Assembly: GCA_024742665.1 (NCBI GenBank)
Contig: JANSYA010000001.1
Coordinates: 1,068,425-1,132,424 of the forward strand
Length of the DNA stretch: 64,000 nucleotides
Direction: 5' to 3'
Source of the DNA: a bacterium
GTDB taxonomy: Bacteria > Spirochaetota > Leptospiria > Leptospirales > Leptonemataceae
A program made the translations under genes and the position numbers. Of the stretch, positions 28,012 to 35,844 are shown piece after piece. The notes under the pieces were generated by a model. The model worked only from the letters and a program-made list of their open reading frames with translations, had not been told where the DNA came from and ran no database searches. Numbering within the stretch: the first letter of the stretch is position 1; each line of letters opens with the position of its first letter.

Positions 28012-28530
28012 TCAATAGTCGGCTCTGGCCCGCGCGTTGGTCGCGGGGTTGGTGCTGATCTTTACCGGCTTCGCTGAATTCATGGGAATCGCATCGGGAT
28101 GCAGGGGCGCCGTCGCCGGTCGAGCGCCTTCGGCGTAGTCGGCTTCGTACTTCGAGGCGCATTTCGCTTCGACTTTCGTCGCCAGCAATTTCGGATTGGC
28201 TCCGCTTTCCAGGAGCTGACCGTCGACGCGGACCGGCGCGCCATCGGCGAAGGTATCGGGCAGGATCGTATCGCCGTTGAAGTGCACGGGAATTTCGCTG
28301 CCTTCCTGTTCGACGATGAAGTCGGCTTTGTTGCCGTAACGCAGAATACTGCCGGTCTTAACGAAGCCCCGCATGCGCAGCTCCTCCCCCGTGTACTTCG
28401 CAGGAGTGGCGGCGACCTTGATCGTGTCGACGACGATGATACTGTCGCGTTTGCCGTCGCCCGTGTTGAGCATGAGCGCGAGCACGGAAGCGACGAGGAC
28501 GCCGGAGATGATTAAAAAGCGAGTTTTCAT
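28012..28530 (-). CDS. ccmE: Cytochrome c maturation protein CcmE, Cys-type heme chaperone
   Basis: A 172-residue protein with one N-terminal membrane anchor (about 4-21) and an OB-fold domain (G-F-V-K-T-G-S-I, V-H-F-N-G-D-T, P-D-T-F-A-D-G-A-P-V). Where proteobacterial CcmE has the heme-binding H-D-E-N-Y, this one reads C-A-S-K-Y (Cys124, Tyr128). The C-x-x-x-Y form is known from Desulfovibrio and archaea. The ATG at 28530 is chosen over an upstream extension because it gives the standard membrane anchor. It is cut off from ccmF by the opposite-strand regulator gene, though still in the same neighbourhood. Confidence 0.85.
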   Translation of the reverse strand: MKTRFLIISGVLVASVLALMLNTGDGKRDSIIVVDTIKVAATPAKYTGEELRMRGFVKTGSILRYGNKADFIVEQEGSEIPVHFNGDTILPDTFADGAPVRVDGQLLESGANPKLLATKVEAKCASKYEADYAEGARPATAPLHPDAIPMNSAKPVKISTNPATNARARADY

Positions 28531-28685
28531 GCGGATGGCCTGAATCCAGTTTGCGGGACTTCGCGGGTGCGAAAGTCTCGATGCGGATAAGATACCGGGA
28601 AACCCTGGCCGGGGCCTCCAGAAAATCAAGCCAATTTCAGGGAATTGGGCGGGGAGTGGAAGGCGATGCGAGAGTGCGCACGCCG

Positions 28686-28718
28686 CGCCTCTCCGCTAAC
28701 GGCGTTAGCGGAGAGGCG
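28686..28718. terminator. Perfect 15-bp hairpin after the lipoprotein pair
   Basis: CGCCTCTCCGCTAAC (28686-28700) and its exact reverse complement (28704-28718) are separated by only GGC. The hairpin begins 9 bases beyond the stop of the lipoprotein gene at 28727. There is no T run on either strand, so it may be a U-less terminator or a block to exonucleases protecting the transcript 3' end. Confidence 0.55.
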
Positions 28719-28726
28719 GATTCGAT

Positions 28727-29113
28727 TCAGCGTTCGATGTTGGCTCGCGCCGGATATCCTCTCATTACCGCGCAGTAGCGGCCGAACATCAGTCCGGCGA
28801 AGAGCGGAAACGAGGTTTCCATCTCAGCACTCATGAACCCGGTGGTGCCTTCCGGCGCCCGAGACATCGCGTCCGCGAAAGCTGCGTTATAGCTCTGTTC
28901 GCCGACCGGAACAAAGAAGATGTGCTGGCGACAGCCTCTGCCTTCTATTTTTTCTTCCGAGAGTCGTTCCAGTTTGCTGTCCGGCAACTCCTGGGTTGCG
29001 ATGAATTTACCGGTTCCCAGAGTGCTCTTGCAATTTGCGGTCGCAAGCAGAAGTATGATCACGGCCAAACCGAGTCCGCTCTTCGAAACGCTTTTATAAA
29101 TGGGATTTTTCAT
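28727..29113 (-). CDS. Small lipoprotein, function unknown
   Basis: A 128-residue protein. The N-terminus has lysines, a hydrophobic core and L-L-L-A-T-A-N-C, a lipobox-like site, so it is probably lipidated. The mature part has two further cysteines (G-R-G-C-R-Q, R-Y-C-A-V) and a central F-F-V-P-V-G-E-Q-S-Y-N-A-A-F-A-D-A stretch seen in small surface lipoproteins; I cannot assign a family. The ATG at 29113 has GAGGTGG four bases before it and overlaps the stop of the other lipoprotein gene by 4 bases. Confidence 0.7.
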   Translation of the reverse strand: MKNPIYKSVSKSGLGLAVIILLLATANCKSTLGTGKFIATQELPDSKLERLSEEKIEGRGCRQHIFFVPVGEQSYNAAFADAMSRAPEGTTGFMSAEMETSFPLFAGLMFGRYCAVMRGYPARANIER

Positions 29114-29412
29114 TTTACCACCTCGCCGCGAATATTGAAGCAAGACTTGCCGTAAATCTCGAAGTCCTTGAGGCCGGTCGCACCGGGGTTGTTGTTCACG
29201 ACCTTGTTCATTTCAGTCGTGTATTGCGGAAGGGTCAGCCCGCATAATTTCTGATTGTAGGTATTCGGCCGAATGTCCGGATATTCTTTTAGTTCGGCGT
29301 CGAATTCGATGTATTTTACAGCGCCGTGCCGAAGTGTTGCGCACGCTCCCATTGCCGTAAGGCAAAGGGCGAGCGTCAACAGGCGCATCGCTGTTTTGCA
29401 TTGTTGATGCAT
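29110..29412 (-). CDS. Small lipoprotein, coupled to the next one
   Basis: A 100-residue protein with a signal peptide ending L-T-A-M-G-A-C (lipobox) and a mature part of about 75 residues that has two more cysteines (L-C-G-L, K-S-C-F-N). Function unknown. AGGAG lies five bases before the ATG. The 4-base overlap with the following lipoprotein gene means the two are made together in similar amounts, which suggests a complex in the outer membrane or periplasm. Confidence 0.7.
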   Translation of the reverse strand: MHQQCKTAMRLLTLALCLTAMGACATLRHGAVKYIEFDAELKEYPDIRPNTYNQKLCGLTLPQYTTEMNKVVNNNPGATGLKDFEIYGKSCFNIRGEVVK

Positions 29413-29628
29413 GTAGTCTCCTGATATTATCTTAATTTAGGTTTTTCTCTGCATTGATGGATATATTGAAGCTTGTATGTATGTGGACTCCAGAGCTCCA
29501 GTTGGCGGATATTAATTCAATAAATTTTAGGAAATCATTTAAGAAAAACCGAAAACCGCGGTGCGAATCGCCGAATCTGCTCGCCTGATCCCCCTTGACG
29601 CCTGTCGGCTCTAAGGCGAACTGGAGCG
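29413..29628. promoter_or_regulatory. AT-rich divergent promoter region
   Basis: These 216 bases are strikingly AT-rich compared with the GC-rich coding sequence on each side and separate two divergent genes. They contain several TATAAT-like hexamers on both strands (for example GATAAT reading toward the lipoproteins), but I cannot assign -35/-10 pairs with confidence. Confidence 0.5.
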
Positions 29629-31455
29629 ATGTCCCTTTCGCGCAAAGACTTCTTAAAATACGCCGGCGGGGCCGTGGGCGCGGGGGTCGCGGCCGGCGTC
29701 GGCTATCCGCTGGCAGTCAAGGGCCGCTATCATAGCGAGACTCCGGTAGTGCCGGGCAATTCCGCGGACCTGAAACCGAACGGGCAGAGCGTTTTGATTC
29801 TGGGCGGCGGCCTGGCCGGACTCCAGGCCGGCTGCGAGCTGGCGGACCGCGGATTCAAAGTTACGATTCTGGAAAAGTCCGCGGTGCCGGGCGGCAAACT
29901 CAAGGTCTGGAAAGACAACCACTTCGCGAAGAAGTATTTTCCCGACGGTTACCATCGCGAGCACGGCATGCACGCGATCTGGGGCTTTTACAAAAACCTG
30001 CGCGAGTTTATGGGTCGCCACGGCTACGGCATCGAGCGCATGGACGATAATAAGTCCTTCTATACTTTTATAAATCGCGAAGGCATCTACGACTATCAGT
30101 CGAAGACCCAGGTCGCGACCTGGCTGCATCCCTTCGACCGCCTGCAGATGTTTTTTCAGCAGGGCCTGTTCATTCCTTCGAAGTTCAATCCGGGCGCCCC
30201 GCAGCCGAGTATGACCGCCGGCAACGCGCGGGCGATCAGCAAGCTCTGGGGTTTCAACTGGTACGACGACAGCGAACGCAAATTTCTCGACAGCATTACC
30301 TTTTACGACTGGGCCCGCCGCTGCGGCATGGATCGCCAGTACCTGAAGCACTATTTCGACGGCGTGGCGGAGATGGGATATTTCATGACCACCCGGGAAG
30401 TCTCCGCCCTGGGTATCGCGAATTTCATGAAGCTGGCGAGCATTCCCCGGGACGCCCGGGTCGATCACTTCAAGTGGCCGCCGGACGATACCTTTTTGTA
30501 TCCGATGGTGAAGCGCATTGAAAGCAAGGGCGGGCGGATTCTGTACATGACCGAAGCTTCGGGCGTCGTCATGGATAGCAATGGCCGCATCGCCGGCATT
30601 CAAACGAATCAGAATCTACCGGCCGGTCGGCGCGTGCGTCGCTGCAGAGCCTGCGGCGAATTGATCATCGGCGATACGAAGCACGATCACTGTCCCTTTT
30701 GCGGCGCGCATCCCGAGATGTTCGAAGACCTCACCGGCGAAGCCCGCGCTCCGGGCACATTCAAAGCCGACCACTACGTCGTCGCGATGGATATACCGGG
30801 CGCGCGAAAGTTTATCGCGAATTCGCAGCTGCCGGCGAAGCCGTATTTCAAACGCATCATGGATCTATCGACGGCGACGATTCTATGCGTGAATTTATTG
30901 TACGAGAATACGGACGCCTGGGAACAGCGTTTCCCGGAGCGGGCTTCGGTCGACGCGGATGATTTTTTCCCGACGGGCTTTAAGGTGATCGGCTGGACCC
31001 AGAACTGGTCGCGCTTTCAAATTCCGCATCTGCGTAAAAAGCGCGTCGATCTGATTGAAGTACAGGTTTCCCAGTGGCACCAATTCGCCGGCAGTTCTTT
31101 TAAAGAGATCGCGCGAGCGGTGCACGAAGAACTCAAGACCGTAATCCCGAAGCTGCCCGAACCCTCCGATTTCTATATCAACCGCTGGGATAACTATACC
31201 GGCTGGCGTCCAGGCGACGAACAGAACCGCCCCGGCGTCCAGTCGCCCGTCGAAAACCTGATGTTCATCGGCGACTGGGTCTATGTGCCGCAGCAGAGCG
31301 TATTCATGGAGCGCACGAATGTGACCGCGAAGATGCTCACGAATCACCTGTTGAAAAAGGTCGGCCAGAAAGACGGCAAGATTGAAATTCTGAATAGCGG
31401 CACGCCCGACTGGATGACGGGTTTGATTGGTAAATTTACGACGGTAAAGATCTAA
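29629..31455 (+). CDS. FAD-dependent oxidoreductase, carotenoid desaturase-like, with inserted zinc ribbon
   Basis: A 608-residue protein. After a Tat-like leader (S-R-K-D-F-L-K, Ala/Gly-rich core) comes an FAD-binding Rossmann motif (I-L-G-G-G-L-A-G-L-Q-A-G), then a body like the phytoene/zeta-carotene desaturase and amine oxidase group (E-H-G-M-H, M-F-I-G-D-W near the end). A four-cysteine zinc ribbon or rubredoxin-like insert lies at 339-358 (C-R-A-C, C-P-F-C). Substrate unknown; the neighbouring steroid reductase-like gene, 3 bases downstream, points to a hydrophobic terpenoid or sterol-like compound. Expression is probably from the AT-rich promoter region. Confidence 0.8.
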   Translation: MSLSRKDFLKYAGGAVGAGVAAGVGYPLAVKGRYHSETPVVPGNSADLKPNGQSVLILGGGLAGLQAGCELADRGFKVTILEKSAVPGGKLKVWKDNHFAKKYFPDGYHREHGMHAIWGFYKNLREFMGRHGYGIERMDDNKSFYTFINREGIYDYQSKTQVATWLHPFDRLQMFFQQGLFIPSKFNPGAPQPSMTAGNARAISKLWGFNWYDDSERKFLDSITFYDWARRCGMDRQYLKHYFDGVAEMGYFMTTREVSALGIANFMKLASIPRDARVDHFKWPPDDTFLYPMVKRIESKGGRILYMTEASGVVMDSNGRIAGIQTNQNLPAGRRVRRCRACGELIIGDTKHDHCPFCGAHPEMFEDLTGEARAPGTFKADHYVVAMDIPGARKFIANSQLPAKPYFKRIMDLSTATILCVNLLYENTDAWEQRFPERASVDADDFFPTGFKVIGWTQNWSRFQIPHLRKKRVDLIEVQVSQWHQFAGSSFKEIARAVHEELKTVIPKLPEPSDFYINRWDNYTGWRPGDEQNRPGVQSPVENLMFIGDWVYVPQQSVFMERTNVTAKMLTNHLLKKVGQKDGKIEILNSGTPDWMTGLIGKFTTVKI

Positions 31456-31458
31456 GAC

Positions 31459-32244
31459 ATGGAACCAATTCCCAACGCCTATTTTCTAATTTCGCCGGCT
31501 CCCGCGTGGGGCTGGTTTTTCGCGCAGCTGCTGATCGCAGCCTTCGTCTTCTGGGGCGAAGGCACCGATCGCTTTCACCTGGCCTATTCGAAGTTTCGTT
31601 CGAAGGCCGGCGGCATCTCGACGCGAGCGGGTATGTTGATCATCTACGGCCTGCCGCTGCTGGTCGTGCTGCTCGGATACAACGCGGTTCAGCGCCCCGA
31701 CACTCCGTACCATATCGTGCTCTTTCTGGCGCTGGCGATCCACTTCGGCAAACGCTGCCTCGAAGTGATCTTCGTGCATCGCTATTCGCGCCCGATGGGC
31801 ATTCCCACGGCGCTGCTGATCGCCGTTCTGTACAGCCACGTTGCGATGGCGGCCCACGTCGGTCAGAATATCGAAGTCTCGCGATTGATGGGCGACTCTC
31901 TGCCGCTGCTCCCCCTGATTCTGGGCGGGCTGATCTTTTTGGCGGGCCAGGCGGGCAATCTATATCACCATCTGCTGCTGCGCAATTTGCGTCGCCCGGG
32001 GGAAAGCGGCTACGTCATTCCCCGGGGCGGCCTGTTCGGAGCGGTGACCGCGCCGCATTATTTGTTTGAAATTATCGCCTGGATCGGTTACGCCGTAATG
32101 GCGCGGAACCTGGGACTGTGGGGCATCACTTTTATTATCGCCGGCTATCTGGCCGGCCGCGCGAAACAAACCCGCGAATGGTATCTCAAATCGGTGCCCG
32201 GCTATCCCGAAGAACGCAAGGCTTTGATTCCGGGCGTCTGGTGA
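31459..32244 (+). CDS. Steroid 5-alpha-reductase-like membrane enzyme
   Basis: A 261-residue protein with about six membrane segments. The C-terminal third carries the 3-oxo-5-alpha-steroid 4-dehydrogenase signature: G-N-L-Y-H-H-L-L-L, Y-V-I-P-R-G-G-L-F, A-P-H-Y-L-F-E-I and the final W-Y-L-K with Y-P-E-E-R-K-A-L-I-P. This family reduces a conjugated double bond in a sterol, polyprenol or enoyl lipid with NADPH; the family also shades into isoprenylcysteine methyltransferases. It starts 3 bases after the FAD enzyme, so the two are surely co-translated and likely act in sequence on a lipid. Confidence 0.85.
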   Translation: MEPIPNAYFLISPAPAWGWFFAQLLIAAFVFWGEGTDRFHLAYSKFRSKAGGISTRAGMLIIYGLPLLVVLLGYNAVQRPDTPYHIVLFLALAIHFGKRCLEVIFVHRYSRPMGIPTALLIAVLYSHVAMAAHVGQNIEVSRLMGDSLPLLPLILGGLIFLAGQAGNLYHHLLLRNLRRPGESGYVIPRGGLFGAVTAPHYLFEIIAWIGYAVMARNLGLWGITFIIAGYLAGRAKQTREWYLKSVPGYPEERKALIPGVW

Positions 32245-32275
32245 GATCCGGCCTGATTGCTTAACCGTTACGATT

Positions 32276-32491
32276 ATGAAGTTTAATGGAGCAATGGTAA
32301 AGGAGCTGCGCGAAAAGCACAGCTGGACGCAGCTTGAAGTCGCGGTCAAACTCGCGGCCACGGGGAAATTCAAGGGCCAGACCCGCCAGCGCATCCATCA
32401 AATCGAATCCGGCAATCATGCGAGCGCGAAAACCATCTGCGCCCTGTGCGAAGTATTCGAAGTCAGCCCGGACGTGCTCTTTGAAGATTGA
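32276..32491 (+). CDS. Small XRE-family helix-turn-helix regulator
   Basis: A 71-residue protein that is almost only an HTH domain (L-R-E-K-H-S-W-T-Q-L-E-V-A, Q-R-I-H-Q-I-E-S-G). It binds DNA, probably as a dimer, and may regulate its own operon. It starts 31 bases after the reductase gene and its stop is 4 bases before the next start, so it sits inside the plus-strand transcript. Confidence 0.8.
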   Translation: MKFNGAMVKELREKHSWTQLEVAVKLAATGKFKGQTRQRIHQIESGNHASAKTICALCEVFEVSPDVLFED

Positions 32492-32495
32492 TCGA

Positions 32496-33857
32496 ATGCA
32501 AATATTTACGAATCTGCGATCGTCACGCCGCGGGCGCCGGAATTTCGGGCTGTCAGTCATGGTCATCAGCGCCGCGCTGGCCTTGCCCGGCGTTTTCGGA
32601 CTGTGCGAAACAGCGGGAACGCTGAATGCCGAAACGCGATCCTCGGACGAGGTCTTCAAGAAGTGGCTCACCTGGCAGCGCGTTTACGAAGACGTGGACC
32701 TGGGCGACGTCGACTATCTCGACGAAAAAGCCGCCGGCGAACTGGCCGGCAGTCTGCCCGCGGCGATTCGTCCCCAGCTGAAGTACTTAGAACCGCCGGC
32801 CTCGACCCAGGACCGGGCGGCCCTGAAAGGCTTCGCCGCGAATCTGCGCGAAACCCTGGCCGCCTTTGCGTCCCCCGGCGACATCGAAGACTGGCTGGCC
32901 GAGCTGGCGAAGCCGAAAACGGGTTTTACCAGTTCCGCGCAGAACACAGCCGAGCGCGAAAGCAAGTTTCGTAAGATTACGGCGAAGTATCGCGAATTCC
33001 TGGAATGGATTTCCGGCGCCGGCGAAGAGCGAGCGGTCGAAGTTCGGCGCTTCGCCATCGCCAATCGGTTTTTCGAATACTGTTTTTCGCCTGCGACCCA
33101 CGCGCAGTTTCGCAGCTTTATCGATACGCCCGCTCTGCGCCCCATCGCGCGCATGCTGTACGCGAATATCTGGTACAATCTTTCGGGCAACGGCTGGCGC
33201 TACTGGCACGCCGACGCCCTGGCGGCCCTGCGCGAACGTTCCCGGGCCGGCGGCGAGATCGTCTATATCGCGGGCGGTTCGGATATCCTGCTGCCGATTC
33301 GCAACGGCATTTATAATATTCGCATTATAGATCCGATGTTCCCGTCCCAGACGAAGTACTACTCCGAAGGCTGGGAATTTTTAATTCGCGGCCGGGGGCC
33401 AGGCGGCGGTCGCGGCGATACGATCGATTTCGGCGGCGACGGCGAATCCGGCGGAATTGTGATGCGGCGTATGAGCTATCGCGAATTCGGCCGCTTCGAA
33501 ACCGGCGAGCTCTCCGACGGCAAAAAGCTGACCCTGCCGAAGAGCGAAAGCGTCTGGGAACTCCGCGATCGCAAGGGCGCGCACCTGGGGCGCTTCACGT
33601 TGGAGCGGCGTTTCGTAAGCCAGGCGGACTTTCATACCCGCGGCAAGCGCAGTCTGCTGATTTCATTTAACGAGCTGTATTATATTACGGCCAGCGGGAG
33701 CTCCGGCTGGGGCATCGACCCCCGGAAATTTTCCGACGGCGTCGAGATCTTCGTCAAGCAGCTGCGCAAGCCCGTCGATCGCGCGGCCATGATCCACATG
33801 CGCGAAACCAACGAAGCCGACTTCTATTATATCAAGCTGGGAACGTCAGTCGATTGA
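32496..33857 (+). CDS. Predicted secreted protein, function unknown
   Basis: A 453-residue protein. After a basic N-terminus and a hydrophobic segment (about 18-35) the rest is soluble, so it is probably exported. The first part is helical; the second contains Y-I-A-G-G-S-D-I-L-L-P-I-R-N-G-I-Y and D-P-M-F-P-S-Q, then beta-rich sequence. I recognise no family. The ATG at 32496 is chosen because the longer frame runs through the XRE gene. The downstream ligase-like gene begins within its stop codon region (TTG overlapping TGA), implying coupling and maybe a role in surface polysaccharide. Confidence 0.65.
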   Translation: MQIFTNLRSSRRGRRNFGLSVMVISAALALPGVFGLCETAGTLNAETRSSDEVFKKWLTWQRVYEDVDLGDVDYLDEKAAGELAGSLPAAIRPQLKYLEPPASTQDRAALKGFAANLRETLAAFASPGDIEDWLAELAKPKTGFTSSAQNTAERESKFRKITAKYREFLEWISGAGEERAVEVRRFAIANRFFEYCFSPATHAQFRSFIDTPALRPIARMLYANIWYNLSGNGWRYWHADALAALRERSRAGGEIVYIAGGSDILLPIRNGIYNIRIIDPMFPSQTKYYSEGWEFLIRGRGPGGGRGDTIDFGGDGESGGIVMRRMSYREFGRFETGELSDGKKLTLPKSESVWELRDRKGAHLGRFTLERRFVSQADFHTRGKRSLLISFNELYYITASGSSGWGIDPRKFSDGVEIFVKQLRKPVDRAAMIHMRETNEADFYYIKLGTSVD

Positions 33858-35722
33858 ACCTGGAGCGCTCCGGCGATCGGCGGGCGCCGCTGTCTTCGGC
33901 GCGGGGCATATACGCGCTGATTGTTCTGCAGCTGATCGCCCTCGGTCTCTGGTTGGCCTTCGCCCAGGTCGCCCACTACGGATACCGCAACTATTTTATT
34001 CTGATGGCTCTGGCCTGGGCCGGCGGCGCGGCGCTGAGCGGCCTCACGCCGGGCCTGCGCTGGTTCTGGTTCGCTCTCATCGGCCTGGCCCTGCCGCGCA
34101 TCGCGGGCATCATCCTGCAGGCGCCGACTCATAATCTGGTATTTCCCTGGCTGGCGGGTCTGGCCCTCGGCCTGCTGCTGCGTTTGCTGTTGCCAGCGGG
34201 GCTGGCCGTCCTGCGTCGATCCCCGGCGGTCGGCGCGGAAACATCGTTGCCGGTCGTGCCGCAAGAGTCCCGCCCGCTCGCGCTGAGGGCCGGCCCGGGC
34301 CTGAGCCTTGCGATCTTCGGCGCCTTTCTGATGGTCGGAGCGCTGCGTGCTTTCTTTGAAGCGTACTCGCCCTATGTGCTGCTGGGGCTGCCGGTGATGG
34401 ATCTGGAAATGGCGCCGGGAGTCAGCGCGAACTACGGCTTCGCTCTCAGTATGCTGCTGATCCTGAATCTGACGGGACCGCTGCTGTTTTATTTCGCGAG
34501 TCATATTTACGCGCGCGCCGGCTGCGAGAAGGCCAGCGGTACGCCGCCGATCGCGTGGCAGCTGCTGGCGGGGATCGCCTGTGCCGCTCTGATTCATCTG
34601 TGCGCTCTGGTATCGGAGTCCTTCGGTTTTACCTGGCTGGCCGCCGGTGCCGGAGACTTCTGGCAGCAGGCCGGTCGCCTGCCGGGGATTTTGACCGACT
34701 CGGGGAGCTCGGCCCTGCTGACTCCGCTCTTGATCGCGAGCCTGGCCTTCGCCTGTTATCACGCAAGCGTGGCCTGGCAAAACCCGGGCGGCGCGTCGCC
34801 GCTCCGGCGCTACGGACTGCCGGGCCTGATCGCCGGGGCTCTGAGCCTGGCCGTGTTATTTCCATTGAGTTACTGGCATGGCCGGGCCTTCTTTATTAAT
34901 ACGGCTGCGGTCTTCGCCTTCGCTCTTTTGGTGTTCTTCGCGCTGTGGATGCGCAGCCGACGAGCTCGCGAAGAGTCGTCCGTTAACGCAGGATCGAGTC
35001 GCGTGCGTTTCGTCCTCGCATCCGGTGCGCTGCTTGTCGTCGCGGGGCTGGGCCTCTACTGGTTCTATCGCACCAGCGAGGTGCCGGCGATTGTATCTCT
35101 GCGTGCGGGTGTCTATCATATGCTCCCGCGGCTGGTCCAGGGAGAATGGTTCGCGGCCTTTGCTTTGCTCGATCCGGCCCGGACGGATTATTTTCGTTTC
35201 GGCGTGCGCTTGATTCAAGAGAGTCCCTGGATCGGCCACGGTTTGAATAGCTTTCAGGTCGAGCTGACGCGCTTCGTATCGGAAGCGCCGGAGATGATGA
35301 TCGACAATCCCGGCAGCCTGCCTCTGGGGCTGCTGAGCGACAGCGGCCTGTTCGGGGCGGCTCTGTTTGGAATGCTCGCCGTCTGGGTCGGTCTCGGCTT
35401 CGCGCGGCTCTGGCGCGCCGGCGATAGCATCAGCCTGTGGCTCGCCGGCCTGCCGCTCGCTCTGGCACCCGCGATGCTGCTGGGCTATCATCTGGTCCTG
35501 AGCGAATTCTGCGTGATAATGTTTATTCCGTTTTTCTTATTCGAAGCGGCGAGCGTCGGCGCTCTGCGTACGCGATGGGCATCAGTGCTGCATACGCTTG
35601 CGGCGATGCTTGCCGCGCTGTGGCTGTTCGGGGTCGTCGCGCACTTCGCGTCTACGAGCGGTGGACCGGAACTCTGGCGATCTTCCAAAATCGGCGGGCC
35701 GCAACCCGCGCTCAGCCGCTAG
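33854..35722 (+). CDS. O-antigen ligase/polymerase-like membrane protein
   Basis: A 622-residue polytopic membrane protein with twelve or more membrane segments. The large loop near the C-terminal third reads I-G-H-G-L-N-S-F-Q-V-E-L then I-D-N-P-G-S-L-P-L-G-L-L-S-D-S-G-L-F-G, the pattern of Wzy_C-type O-antigen ligases and polymerases. Such proteins join or polymerise lipid-linked sugar chains in the periplasm. The start is a TTG at 33854 overlapping the previous stop, consistent with translational coupling. No other polysaccharide gene lies nearby. Confidence 0.7.
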   Translation: MNLERSGDRRAPLSSARGIYALIVLQLIALGLWLAFAQVAHYGYRNYFILMALAWAGGAALSGLTPGLRWFWFALIGLALPRIAGIILQAPTHNLVFPWLAGLALGLLLRLLLPAGLAVLRRSPAVGAETSLPVVPQESRPLALRAGPGLSLAIFGAFLMVGALRAFFEAYSPYVLLGLPVMDLEMAPGVSANYGFALSMLLILNLTGPLLFYFASHIYARAGCEKASGTPPIAWQLLAGIACAALIHLCALVSESFGFTWLAAGAGDFWQQAGRLPGILTDSGSSALLTPLLIASLAFACYHASVAWQNPGGASPLRRYGLPGLIAGALSLAVLFPLSYWHGRAFFINTAAVFAFALLVFFALWMRSRRAREESSVNAGSSRVRFVLASGALLVVAGLGLYWFYRTSEVPAIVSLRAGVYHMLPRLVQGEWFAAFALLDPARTDYFRFGVRLIQESPWIGHGLNSFQVELTRFVSEAPEMMIDNPGSLPLGLLSDSGLFGAALFGMLAVWVGLGFARLWRAGDSISLWLAGLPLALAPAMLLGYHLVLSEFCVIMFIPFFLFEAASVGALRTRWASVLHTLAAMLAALWLFGVVAHFASTSGGPELWRSSKIGGPQPALSR

Positions 35723-35844
35723 TCGATGAGACTATGGTGCAAACTGTTACAAAAATGCCTGAAAAATCCGCCATTTCAGGCTGAAAGCGGTAAGTCGATA
35801 AAATAATTGATTGATCAATCCGGCGAAGCGTAGAAATTCGCTGT

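Noticed and set aside
35757-35781. Eight-base stem (GCCTGAAA/TTTCAGGC) after the ligase-like gene
   Set aside because: No T run and AT-rich stem; too weak to call a terminator.
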